Assembly: GCA_019188255.1 (NCBI GenBank) | Contig: JAETXT010000014.1 | Span: 806,001 to 870,000 of the forward strand | Source: Verticillium longisporum | Taxonomy: Eukaryota > Ascomycota > Sordariomycetes > Glomerellales > Plectosphaerellaceae | Direction of reading: 5' to 3' | Length of the DNA stretch: 64,000 nt | In this document: positions 34,158-45,086 of the stretch, one piece after another | Numbering within the stretch: the stretch's first letter is position 1 | Layout of the letters: every line of letters starts with the position of its first letter | Notes under the pieces: model-generated | Databases searched by the model: none | What the model was told of the DNA's origin: nothing | What the model saw: the letters and a program-made list of their open reading frames with translations, nothing else | Position numbers and translations under genes: made by a program

Positions 34158-35138
34158 ATGCCACCCCCCGTGCCCCTCTCGTCACCCGGCGCCAACGACT
34201 CCAAACCCTCCGACGCTGCCGACGCCCTGGCCTCCGTCCTGCACATCCTCGACCGCTTCAACCACCGTCACAGGAACCAGCATCGCGTCGCAAAGTGGTG
34301 GGTGCAGTTCACCCTGCTGCGCCGCGCCCTGCGCCGCCTCGACGCCGCCATCCTCTCCCACCAACGCCGTCTCCGGACCTCGCGCTCCTCCTCCTCGTCC
34401 TCCTCCTCCTCGTCCTCCTCGGCGGCCCGCGCCCGCCTGCCCAAGAACAAAAACACCGACAACGGGGGGCCCAGATCCAGTCGACGAGCGCCGACCGCCC
34501 TCGAAACCTCCGAGGCCGCCGTCACAGCCCACGTCCGCTGGCTCGTCCTCCGCGTCATCCCCCCAGCCTACCTCGCCTTCACCCAGCTCGCCGCCGACGG
34601 CCAGCACGCGCCCCTCGGCCTGCTCCTCGTCGCGCTGACCGCCCGCCTCGACGCCCTCCTCGCGCCCCTGAACCCGACCCCGAGGTCCTCCGACGCTGCT
34701 GCTGCTGCCGTCGTCAGGGTCTCGTCCGCGCCGACGCCCGCCCGCGGCGCGGCGCAGCAGCATCTGCATCCCCCCGAGCCCAGCGAGGACCTCGACCTCG
34801 GCGTCGCCGTGCCGCGCCCATCGCTCGCGCCCGACGTTGGCCGAGACGACCGTCGTGACGCCGATAGTGACAGTGACCCTCTCGACAGCCGCACATCGCC
34901 ACCTCTCCTGTCGCCAACATTGTCACCACGCAGAAAATACCCCCTTGCAGCAACCGCAAAGCTCCCCCTCTCCTCCTCCTCCTCCTCGGAACCTCTGCTC
35001 AACCCAATACCCAAATCCAAATCCAAATCCACATCGAAACCTCAGGCCTCCGTATCCAAACCAGTCGAGCCCAAGAAGAAGAAGAAGAAACCCAAAGGCG
35101 GCGACGAGTTTGCAGACCTCTTCAGCTCCCTCTTGTAA
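34158..35138 (+). CDS. RMP1: RNase MRP protein subunit Rmp1 (probable)
   Basis: Protein subunit specific to RNase MRP, which processes pre-rRNA. Single exon, 326 residues. The N-terminal helical domain shows LHILDRFNHRHRNQHRVAKW and WVQFTLLRRALRRLDAAIL, matching the Rmp1 pattern of a basic HRN-QHR-xxWW motif followed by an L-rich helix. A Ser tract of about 12 residues (codons near 34384-34425) follows, then a second helical part (HVRWLVLRVIPPAYLAFTQL). The C terminus is a lysine block (PKKKKKKPKGGDEFADLFSSLL), typical of small nucleolar RNP proteins. The start at 34158 is the ATG after a run of CACC repeats; an upstream in-frame start at 34059 lies in the leader. Very GC-rich codons. The call rests on domain pattern, not on a search. 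Confidence 0.7.
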   Translation: MPPPVPLSSPGANDSKPSDAADALASVLHILDRFNHRHRNQHRVAKWWVQFTLLRRALRRLDAAILSHQRRLRTSRSSSSSSSSSSSSAARARLPKNKNTDNGGPRSSRRAPTALETSEAAVTAHVRWLVLRVIPPAYLAFTQLAADGQHAPLGLLLVALTARLDALLAPLNPTPRSSDAAAAAVVRVSSAPTPARGAAQQHLHPPEPSEDLDLGVAVPRPSLAPDVGRDDRRDADSDSDPLDSRTSPPLLSPTLSPRRKYPLAATAKLPLSSSSSSEPLLNPIPKSKSKSTSKPQASVSKPVEPKKKKKKPKGGDEFADLFSSLL

Positions 35139-35575
35139 ACCTCCCTTGACGTAAATGACATGACCAGTATGCATGCAGGTTGTAATAACACTCAATTGAT
35201 ACCGAGAATACAAGTTTCCTTTGCCTTTACCACCGTCACACCGCGACTCGCACTCTCACTCAAACTCACACATACGCAACGCAAACACACACACACACCT
35301 AGTTCCCCTCCAAACCTGATCTTCGCCTCTTCCTCGGGGGCTCTAACCAGACGGAGCGGAGGGTGGTTGTCGGCCGCGGCCCCCTACCCCGTAGCGGGCC
35401 ACTGGAAAATACCTCTCCGCTCTCCGTCCGATCGGGTGCCCTCGGTCAAATAATCCCATCAAGACCTTGACGCCGCCGTCCCCGCCCTTGCCACGCCCAG
35501 TTCGCTACCAACGTCACGCGTCCCCCTGACACTGGCAAAAAACAAGAATGAGCTCCTCCTCAGCCCTCTTCACCT
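35139..35575. other. Convergent spacer, RMP1 / TUP1
   Basis: 437 bp between stops; contains a short (CA)n tract near 35286-35298. No gene. Confidence 0.5.
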
Positions 35576-37030
35576 TTACTGCAGGCTGCGGTACGACCAG
35601 ATACGGGCCCTCATGTCGCCCGATCCCGTAGCAAAGTACCCGCCAGTTGGGCTTGGCGCCACAGAGATGACAGAGTTCTTGTGTCCCTGAAGCATGAGCT
35701 GCGTGGCACCTGTGCGGGGGTCCCAGAACTGCACGCCCCTATCCTTGGAGCCCGACATGACCCACGCGGCATCAGGTGTCAGAGCCACGGACAGCACAAA
35801 GTCCTGCCGTCCAATGTTAGCCAGAGTAAAGAGACAAGGGAGGCTTCACGCAAAACAGGCACGCCTGGTGCGCGTGGCGGATACGTACCCTGTGGCCCTC
35901 GAAAGACTTGACGCAACGACCGCCCTTGGGGCCGGGGTTGGGAAGACCCCGTGGTGTCGACAGCTCCCACATCTTGATCGTCTTGTCGAGACTGCCGCTG
36001 ACGAGGTCCTTTCCATTGGGCGAGAAGGCAACGCTGTAGACGCTGTCCTTGTGACCGTCGGGTCCCTCGAGGCGCTCGAGAAGGTAGCCCTGGTGGATAT
36101 CCCAGACGCGGACGCTCTTGTCGAGTGAGCCCGCCGCCACGTACTTGGTGTCGGGAGAGATGGCGACAGTCGTGACGCCGTCTTCTATGGTGAGCGTCAG
36201 GGTGTTGCTGCCGGCCTCTATGTCCCACAGACGAACGGTCCTGTCGCCACTGCCGGAAGCGATCGTACGACCATCACGAGCAAAGTCGAGCGAGTAGATA
36301 TCTTGCTCGTGACCTGAGAACGTGTTGCGGATCGTGCGAGTCTGAATGTCCCAAACCTAGAGAGAAGTCCCGAGTCAGCTCAGATGCCTACGTCAACCAG
36401 ACACCATGCTAAAAATTAACGTACCCTAATCAGCTTGTCCTCGGCACCGGTTGCCAAGTACTTGCCGTCGGGGCTGAAGCACACGCTTCGAATGTAAAGA
36501 TCTCCAGAGACATCGGCTGTTTCGTCCTGGAGAATGCAGAGTTTCTCGCCAGTCTGCACGTCGTAGATCTGCGCGGATCGGTTGCATCCGGTGGCCACGT
36601 ACTTTCCGTCGTGGCTGAAGCGAACACAGCACACGACACTCTCGTGGCCGAGGGTGTGGACGAGATCGACGTCGATCATGCGAGGAACGCGCTCGTTGTA
36701 CACGACGAACCAGTCATAGCCCGACTTCTTGGCCGATGACGGCAGGCGATCAATGTCCAGGTCACCCAGAGCGTTGCCCACCGGAGGAGCGGGAGGAGGG
36801 GGTGGGGTTGCCCATGCGAGCGTGGTCGGGCGTCGGGTGGCTGACCTGGGGCGACGGGGTAGCGCCGGGGAAGGGGACGGGGGTGTTGATCTGCGGGGTG
36901 GCCGGTCCCACGCCGCCAGGAGGACGGCCGATTCCGCGCCTGCCGGGGCCAGGAGATGCCGTGCTCTGCGGCGGCTGGGCACCGATACCGCCAGGAACGG
37001 GACCCTGGGGATAGGGTGCCTGCTGAGGCG

Positions 37031-37076
<46 letters not shown>

Positions 37077-37775
37077 GAAGTGAGGAGGCTGGGACTGCGG
37101 CGGAGGTGGGGGAGGGGGAGCAGGCAAGCCGGGAGGACCCTGAGGCATCTGGTGCTGCTGAGGTCCCATCTGCTGGTCCTGAGGAGGAGGGGGAGGGGCG
37201 AGGCCGCCCTGGCCGCCGCCAGCCATTATGCCGTTGAACAGACCATTGCCCGAGGGAATGGAAGGAGGCTGTTGAGAGGGTGCGTTGTGGGGAGGCGGGC
37301 CGCTGTTCATGCCGGGAGGAGCATTTCCGCCGCGACTGATCTCGAGTTGCCGGCGGAGATGAGCCAGCTCTTCTTCGTACCTAGTGATGTGGGTGTCAGT
37401 CACACGAGGCAGACCAAGACACCATGAGCTCGGCGAGTGCCTACTTTTGCTTGAGGTTCAGGTGCATCTGCTCCATGTTGAAGACCTTTTCACGGACATG
37501 CTGCATTTCGCTGACCTGGGCCTGGACTAATGGGGAACTGTCAGTGCATCTGAGCATGTAGAGAGGGAGCGGGAGGGGAGGGCAGGGGCGCCGCAGCCGT
37601 CTGTCTCGTCGAAAGATGCGGCGTGGGGAAGGAGCGTACTCTGGTGCTCGTAGGCCTCGGTGGTGCGGCTTTGCGAGCTGAACTCCGTCCGGATCTGCTC
37701 GAGAAGCTCCTCGAGGCGAGACTGGTTGACGGGGGGCGCTGCACCGCCCATGGCGCGATGAGGATACATGGACAT
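35576..37775 (-). CDS. TUP1: Tup1/RcoA WD40 transcriptional co-repressor, one frameshift
   Basis: Nuclear co-repressor that works with Ssn6/Cyc8. Five exons on minus: 37775-37640, 37526-37445, 37380-36425, 36356-35889 and 35803-35576. The N terminus ([16 protein letters not shown], then [18 protein letters not shown]) is the Tup1 tetramerisation/Ssn6-binding helix. The middle is Pro/Gln-rich with about 15 Gln near 37035-37077. Seven WD repeats follow, starting with [20 protein letters not shown] and ending [15 protein letters not shown] and [12 protein letters not shown]. The frame shifts in a G5 run (36798-36802; C5 in coding sense) inside a Pro-rich tract: exons sum to 1870 nt, 1869 after removing one base, giving 622 residues. 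The loss of frame would otherwise delete all WD repeats. The start is the first ATG ([11 protein letters not shown]). Confidence 0.95.
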
Positions 37776-40290
37776 GGTGGAGGCGGACGCGGACGCGAAC
37801 GCGGCGACGATCGTGTCGGGGACGAAGGCGAAGGGGCGATCAATCGAAGGGGTGCTACGGGTAGGCGTCGCGCAAAGAGCTTCGGGGAGGGGGGGAGGAG
37901 GGGAGCGCGAAATGCGTCGTTTGTTGATGACACGCTGACCGACGAGGTGGACGTGCAGCTCGGCGACAGGTCGTAGGCGAGCAAACAGCAACAGAACGGG
38001 CTTAGGTGTTCAGCTGTTCAAATTGGCGTGCGCGAAACGCCGCGTGGGGATAGCAGATGGTTGGGTCAATGATGACAGGCCCCTGGGCGCTGTCTGTTGA
38101 GGTGTTGAACAATGATGCGCGTGGGGATGGCGATGCCGGGATGCGTATTGATGCCACGATGGAATGGGGGTGTAGAGGTGAAAAAGTTGGGTTGGGCCGA
38201 GCTGGGAAAGAGGTTGGAGCACGCACGACCGTGGAGCAGTAGCAGCAGGCTGGGCTGGGAGAAGAATCTGGGAGCCTGGCCTGGCGTGTGGGTTCTGTGA
38301 ATTGACGGCGGAAAGGCAGAAGGCACAAGGCACAGGGGGGGAAGGCACAGGGGGGGGGGGAAGGAGCCGCCTGCGACCAGGCGCAACCTGTGCTGCACTG
38401 GGGCGCTCTGACCTGGGGGACGTGGGTACAGGAGAGGATGGGGGTCCACCGGGTGGGGCGGCGGCAGGTAAAAAAGATGGATGCAAGACCGCGAGTACAT
38501 CCAGCAGCCGTAGCATTCGTTCGCAGCCCCTGCCAAGTCTCTCAGCCGTACCCCTAGAGCGATACATCCAGCCATGTACCTCGTGCTGTTGGTCGCATCC
38601 TTCGGGGGGGCTCACTGGCATGGTCTGTGCTGCTCCGATGTAAGTGCTCCAAAGTATCAGACCAGCCCGGACACACCACACTGCAAATGTCTTGGCCGAT
38701 AGTCATTGGTGGTCGCTCACATGAGGCGCAGGTCGCTAGGTTTTCCACTCGCCCACCTCCCGCTCCCGGGGCCGAAGTAGGGGGGGAAGGGCTTCACCAG
38801 GGAGGGGTCACCTTGTGCTGCTGTCACAGCCACAATCACTGACTGTCTCTTGTCTGGTCAATCAGGGCCCTGTGCTACACTCCATGCGATGTCTTCACGA
38901 GAGAACGTGTGAGAGGGGGGTGTGGGAAGAGGAAGTGGCAGAAAAACGAAAGAAAGGAACGAAATGGAAGCAAGAGTCCCGCACGCACGCCAGGGCGGGG
39001 CGGCATTCAAGGTTGGCTCATGGTGCCTAAGGCAAGGTACCCATCAGGAGTCCTTTTCCTAATCCGGATGGCCGATACTGGTCGGCCTCGTGCTCACGCG
39101 TCAGGCAAGTCATTCTGGAAAGGGGGGTCGACGGAGAACAACAAAGTGTCCCAATTGTTCCTGGGTTAGGTGACTTGGGGACGAAGGGGGGGGGAGCCTG
39201 GGGATTAGGTAAACAACTTCGGGCTACCGCGGGTGGATCTCGAATAATCAACCCGTCGGCGATTTGGGACGAGGAAACAGATCGCCCTGTTTCCTCTGAC
39301 GACTGATGGCGGGCAAGCGAACGGAAAATTTGTATTCCACTCTTGCAACTTTTTCCAGCGGGATTCAATATGCCAAGGCTTGTGATCGGCTTGCTTGTCA
39401 TGTCCACATGTCTGTCTCTTGGTAGTTCTGTCCCTACCACGTCTCTCTGGTCACAGCTGATCGTCCGAATTGGGGTGCGCCTGGTGGCGCGTCGCAACGG
39501 GCTTCCCCGGCCAGCCGCCGCTTAATCACACTCTTGATGGTGTCTGGCCGTGGGTGTTTCCTCGACACGCACAGCATCAAGCTCACGTGTTAGCCAATGC
39601 GAATACGATAGTGACTGCCTGGATTGGCAATCATGTGCAGCGCACTGTGTTGCGGTTGGTGAGAGATGTCAGGAACCCGGGCGAATCAGTGCTGTCAATT
39701 CGTGTTAGGGGGGGGGGGTGCTATCGAGCGCCGGCCCCCATCGGCAGACATCGTGCCATGATCCAATTGCCAGGCCGAACCTTCCCACCTAGGCACGAGT
39801 AAAGCCCCAGGGTTAACGAAAATCGAGCGATCTGCCTATCTGATCCGAGTTGGCTCGTCCCATTTAGTAGCAGGGGAAGAAATCGCCCACGTTCACCATG
39901 CGCGCCGTGTATAAGTAAAATGAGACGCGCCTTCCACTTGCTCAAGATGCAGCTACTCTTCAGTGTCAGCAGCCTACTGCTGTCCCATACTCATCATCTA
40001 GGCCTTCGAAGATTGATCAATCCCCGGTATTCGGGTACGAATAGAACTGGCCACTCATGCAGACAAAAGTAGCGACAATAACCATTGTCACTGCCAGCCA
40101 AAACCCGATCTTCACACACAGACGACTTGAAAAATCGCCGACAATTTGCATCGGCGCAGTCTCATCTTGAGATATCTAACCCCAACGCGCTCGAACACCT
40201 GTTCACTGCCAGATTTCTCTTCGCCAGCTCTCCGGAGTCTCTAGAGTTTCTGCCAGACACTCCAGTCTATCAAGCCGACTTACCAGCATT
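37776..40290. promoter_or_regulatory. Divergent intergenic, TUP1 / ERG3
   Basis: 2.5 kb without a supportable gene. Contains G/C homopolymer tracts (G10 near 38344, G9 near 39709), a CACGTG at 39584-39589 and a TATA-like TATAAGTAA at 39910-39918, about 375 bp before ERG3. The ERG3 side is pyrimidine-rich near 40200-40280, a likely leader. Confidence 0.45.
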
Positions 40291-41443
40291 ATGGATATTG
40301 TGCTTGAAATTGCAGATACATTCGCCGCCGATCATCTCTACGCCTGGCTACTTCCGGCACGTCAGGCTCCTTATGACTTCTCTTTAGACCCCCCTTCCAA
40401 CGTCACATCAAGTACATACTCGACATGGCAATACAAGCCTGCTACTCGATGGATGTACCTCGAACCAACAGAGGCTGCCTTTGAGAGCTCGTGGGACAGG
40501 GACAACATCGTCCGTCAGCTCATCACCCTTTACACCATCACTGTGTGCGTTGCCACTCTTCACCAAGCTGCCCATCCAGCCCAGGGATGCTGACTATCGT
40601 CTTCAGGGTCTTTGGGTTTCTCACCTACTTCATATTTGCCTCGCTCTCGTACGTCTTTATCTTCGATAAAAAGATCCTTACCCACCCAAAATTCCTCAAA
40701 AATCAAATCCGGCTCGAGATGATACAGGCTATCCAGGCAATGCCTGGGATGGCCCTTTGTACGGCTCCCATGTTCGTGCTGGAGGTCAGGGGTTACGCTA
40801 GGCTCTACGACACCACCGAGGAGGGGCCAGGTCGATGGTACGACTTTGCGCAGTTCCCAATCTTCATACTCCTTACCGACCTGCTCATCTATTGGATTCA
40901 TCGTGGCCTGCATCATCCAACGGTCTACAAGCGCCTGCACAAGGCCCATCACAAATGGATCATGCCTACACCCTATGCCAGTCACGCCTTCCACCCTCTC
41001 GATGGGTTCGCTCAGTCTTTTCCTTATCACATTGTACCAATGGTCGTTCCTCTGAACAAATGGGCCCACGTGGGGCTGTTCATATTCGTCAACTTCTGGT
41101 CCATTCTCATCCACGATGGAGAGTACCTCGCTGACAACCCCGTCATCAATGGATCTGCGTGTCACACAGCACACCACCTGTATTTCAAGTGAGTTGACTG
41201 CCCAAGCCCATAACGACAGTTGCTAATATCGCATACAGCTATAATTATGGACAGTTCACCACCCTCTGGGACCGCTGGGGAGGAAGCTACCGCAAGCCGG
41301 ATGGAGCCTGGTTCGACAGGAACACGAAGATGTCTGAAACGACTTGGAAATCTGGAATCGAGGAGATGGAGGCGATTCAAAAACAGGTTGAAGGCGAAGA
41401 CGATCGCACTTACAGCACAGGAGATGCCAAAAAGACCAATTGA
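40291..41443 (+). CDS. ERG3: Sterol C-5 desaturase
   Basis: ER membrane di-iron enzyme that introduces the C5-6 double bond in ergosterol synthesis; loss of it can give azole tolerance. Exons 40291-40544, 40607-41188 and 41239-41443 give 346 residues. N terminus MDIVLEIADTFAADHLYAWL fits the family. The three histidine boxes are HRGLHH, HKAHHK and HTAHH, with several TM helices (VVFGFLTYFIFASLSYVFIF, FPIFILLTDLLIYWIH). After the last box: [21 protein letters not shown], then a charged tail ending KKTN. Introns are 62 and 50 bp. Intact. Sterol-regulated expression is expected from the family but no site was identified. Confidence 0.95.
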
Positions 41444-42022
41444 TTCCGATCGAGAGCGCTGCAGCACAAATGGTGTCTTGTCGCAAGATCCGGGGGCACA
41501 AAAAGCAGACAGAATGGTAATAGCAACAACTTCTAATCGTAGGCCCACACCAACAGCTTCTCATGCCAGTCATGGTGTTGTGCGTAAGTTCACGTCGAGT
41601 ATCATGCGATTTCCAGCGGCACACTCGAAACCCGCGAGCTTCATTTGCAGGGGACAATCACGAACCTGAACGGATCTGATGAGCACGGTCGAAGAGGGAA
41701 ATGTGATATTGAGAGCTCTAGGAGAGCATGTTTAAAAGACTGCATATAAGCCTGTATGCATGCAATTGCGGAAACAACCAACAAGCACCCCGACAAAGAG
41801 AAATAGTTGGTCTGTCAAGACAAATACGCCAAAGTTGCTAAAAGCCTCCTCGATGAGCCGCCGTCAATGAAGCCCATCGCTCGTATTACTGCTGGACCCA
41901 GGTTCTGGGACCGTTCGCTGGTTCGTTGCTCGCACGTTCGTTCGTGGGGCTGACATGTCTCAGCCCCTGACATCTGAAGATTCCTTCTAAGGAGATCAGT
42001 CGTGATAACCGCCACCCGTCCA
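41444..42022. other. Convergent spacer, ERG3 / DUF2015
   Basis: 579 bp between stops; no gene recognised. Includes an ATGCATGC-like stretch near 41757-41764. Confidence 0.45.
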
Positions 42023-42409
42023 TCAACTGAAAGTCACGGCCTTGGGATCAAGCGGACGACCGTCGGGACCGATGCCGTTCGCCTTGAAGCGGTTCTGCAT
42101 GTAGACGCCCCGCGCCTGGTCAAAGTTCATGCGTCGCTTCTTCATAATCTTAAGAATCTCTTTCTTGCTTGCATTGTCCAGCCCAGCGCGACTGTCGCCC
42201 GCCTCAACGTTCGTGCTGAGATCAAAAGTACTGCTCGAGAGACCGGCCTCAATGTCGCCGGTGAAGGATGATGGAAGGCGGGAGTAGAGGTACTCGCGGC
42301 CCGGGATGGGAAGGTCGGATACGTGGTGACTCCAGTATGCCCTTGTGAAGAAGAGGATTGTGACAGTGATGAGGAGAAAAAGAGAAAGTGGCAAAAGAAT
42401 GTACGCCAT
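42023..42409 (-). CDS. Small single-pass membrane protein, DUF2015/UPF0357
   Basis: 128 residues in one exon. Residues 1-22 form one hydrophobic helix (AYILLPLSLFLLITVTILFF), a signal anchor. The soluble part has the family tail: KKEILKIMKKRRMNFDQARG, then VYMQNRFKANGIGPDGRPLD and PKAVTFS. These match the conserved DEAR-x-Y-x-x-x-F-x-x-NGI-x-PDGRP-x-DP-K pattern of UPF0357 proteins, whose function is unknown. The start at 42409 puts the hydrophobic segment at the N terminus; the frame is open further upstream but with no membrane-like sequence. Intact. Confidence 0.65.
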   Translation of the reverse strand: MAYILLPLSLFLLITVTILFFTRAYWSHHVSDLPIPGREYLYSRLPSSFTGDIEAGLSSSTFDLSTNVEAGDSRAGLDNASKKEILKIMKKRRMNFDQARGVYMQNRFKANGIGPDGRPLDPKAVTFS

Positions 42410-42927
42410 GTTGCTCGGAGGGTGTGGATTCGAGATTGGGGATTGCAATGCGATGTCGTGATCTGTCGATCGGGTCGGCCGGGGTGACGGGTTCGTCGTC
42501 TGAAAGGGAGGATTTGAAGCGGCGAAAGGGCTACCTCCAGCAGTGATGCCCGAACATGTCACTCCGCAAGTGACTGACGTTCGTGTCGAATGTGATCGTG
42601 GTGTTGGTGTTGCTTGCTAATGCCCAGCAGCGAGCGACGTGGCTGTGTTTAAGGCTGGCGAAGTCGAGGTTGGACGCATGCGCAAGCCAGCCCGTGACGG
42701 CACGCTTCATGCGCCCGAGCCCGCCCAATGCGGCTCGCCCGTACAGCGCCGATCACTGTGCTCACTGTGCTCGGATAACGGCCTCTATCGGTTGTCAGCC
42801 CACGCTAGGCCGTAAATGACTTGCTAAGCGATTCCAACCCACACATGATTTCGGCCATAGCAAATCGAGCATCAGATTTGGGAGAGCCATCCAACAAACC
42901 GTTCGTGATCGCAATATCTCAGTCAAA
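42410..42927. promoter_or_regulatory. Divergent promoter, DUF2015 / RPL28
   Basis: 518 bp between starts. No gene and no site named with confidence. Confidence 0.4.
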
Positions 42928-43642
42928 ATGGCCGCCCAACTGCCGAATGTGTCCCAGGACCTCGTGTGGGAGCTCACCCGTAAGTTATCAGTCTCGACTT
43001 GGCACAGAATGTTGCACAGCGACGGCAGGATCATAATGGCTGACCGGCGCAAACTACAGGCGCCCACAACTCCTTCATCGTGAAGCGCAAGGGTCTCGGC
43101 AACAGCGTGATCTTCTCCCGCGATCCCTACAACCTGACCAACATTCACTCCAAGAAGCACGCTGGTTACGCCCACGATAAGGTACGAATTTTCTCGTTAT
43201 GCCCGGGGACAAGATTGGCGCATGGAATTTTTCACGAGCATCGAGAACAGCAAGCTGACACGGGTTCCTCATAGTCCATCAGCATCCAGGCTGGTGAGAA
43301 CGGCGCCGTCCAGGTCGTCAGCAAGAACGAGAAGAAGGCCCAGAAGCCCGCCGAGGCTCGCAACGTGACCAGCTTCAGCCAGCAGACCCCCGTCAGGAAG
43401 TGAGTAACATCGACTATGCAGGCATGCCAACCAAGACAGTGTGCTAACGATTATGCCTTTTCAGGACCTACAAGGCTGTTGCCAACCTCGCCGCCAAGCG
43501 CAGCTACCGCAGCGACCTCCGCCAGCCCGCCGTCGAGCGTGTCAGCGCTCTCCGCTACGCCCAGAAGGCTGTCAAGGCCGACCCCGAGCAGAAGCTCCGC
43601 GGCAAGAAGGCCAAGAAGGCCGCCGCTGCCGATGAGGCATAA
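42928..43642 (+). CDS. RPL28: 60S ribosomal protein eL28
   Basis: Large-subunit ribosomal protein found in most eukaryotes but missing in budding yeast. Exons 42928-42979, 43060-43181, 43275-43399 and 43465-43642 give 158 residues. Signature segments: LPNVSQDLVWELTRAHNSFI, VKRKGLGNSVIFSRDPYNLT (then NIHSKKHAG), RKTYKAVANLAAKRSYRSDL and RQPAVERVSALRYAQKAVKA, ending LRGKKAKKAAAADEA. Codon use is strongly biased to C-ending codons, as expected for a highly expressed gene. Intact. Followed on the same strand by MDH after 1.4 kb. Confidence 0.93.
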
Positions 43643-45086
43643 ATGACTGTTATTTCGAGATGAATGCGGGTCAGGATTGGTTGATTCGATGACATAACAA
43701 ATAAAGTATCTCATGCGACGGCCAACAAATCAAGCCATGGCTAGAAAGTCCTTCTGGCAAGCATCGCGTGCAGTCGTCACATTCGTCGTGTGAGGCTATT
43801 TTTGATTCATGTGCCTGGGCGATAAAGCCCTCACAGCCTGCGGTTTTGCAGCCGTGCGCCCTTCTTGGGACATGGGATCGTAGCCTTGCCAAACCGCGTG
43901 TGTCTCGGTGTATATCTGTAAATCAAAATCGAACTTTGGGCACGGCCTCTGAAGCGGTCCCACCCGCGTCAAAAATAGCTTTTCCTATGGCCATGTCGAT
44001 ATTGTTGGACAGCCGTGCGCGTAGCTCTGAGCTGCTCTGCATTGGCAATAAACTGGGAAGTATGAGACCGAAACGGTGACGCATGTGATTTTGTCCTCGG
44101 ATATGCCTGAACCTAGGTAGGAAACTTTCGGAGTGTTGCGGCCTTTCGTTAGTCCTGGCTCGTTCTGCCGAGGGAGAGGGTCATTCCGGTGTCTTGTCGT
44201 GGTTCGTGACTCTGGCCCACCCATCACTGGCTGCAGAGAGCCCAGATACAGGGTGATGTCAGGCACACCATGGCAATCTGGTATGAGCAAAGCAATCCAG
44301 GGGGCTGCAAGACTCCCGTCTGGGTCTAGAAGACGTCTCCAGGCCCTGGGCACAAGGAGATCGATCCCGGGATCAAGCCGTCGGCATGAGCAAGCCAACC
44401 CAATGGCCGGGACATGACGGAAGGCCAGGGTCAACTGGGGCTGTCGACGGAAAGACGGCTGCACCATACGTGCATTACAGGACGGGAGCTGGCCCTGGGC
44501 GGTAATACCTTGTCACGTACATGTGCCACTGTATGATCGTGATAGCCGAAGGACGTTCACTCAGGGCCAGCGGCTGGTGAAGTACCAATGTTGTCGGACG
44601 AAAGAAGTCGCTCGAGCCCGTGACATGCCGGACACGAGTGGCCGAGCGTCGCCGGTTGTTTCTCTGACCCTCAGAGCATGACCCCGCTCTGCGTTCTTGC
44701 AGGTCCAGCGACCCTTCCAGTGTCGCAAGTCCCCAACGTGAGACTGGTGAGGCGGGCCCCTCCATCCGCGAGCCCTTCCCCGCAATGGCACCAGTCTGCT
44801 ACTTCTACCCTGCACAAGCTCCCTCACCCATCCATCGACGCGCTCAACACACCTTACACTCTTCCTTCTTCGCATCCTATTGAGCTTTCAAACTCATTGT
44901 CACCAGGTGAGTAGAACTGTCCGGTCTTGCATGTTGATCAATGACCAAAAATACACATACTTCCCCATCCAGTTCCGAAATCCGGAGCTTGTCATGCCAG
45001 TCGAGCTACCCCGCTAACACGTGTGATTCTCTTTAGACAACCTCAACAAACCGACACTAACATCAACACCCCCCCTAAACGACAAA
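43643..45086. promoter_or_regulatory. RPL28 3' region and MDH promoter
   Basis: 1.44 kb between two plus-strand genes. No gene recognised. The last 300 bp are C/A/T-rich with a GAGTAG-flanked possible 5' UTR intron donor near 44905 (GGTGAGTAG). A CACGTG at 45018-45023 lies about 65 bp before the MDH ATG. Confidence 0.4.

Noticed and set aside
43643..45086. tRNA or other RNA genes in intergenic regions
   Set aside because: I looked for B-box-like GGTTCRANNCC with a partner A box in all spacers and saw no convincing pair.
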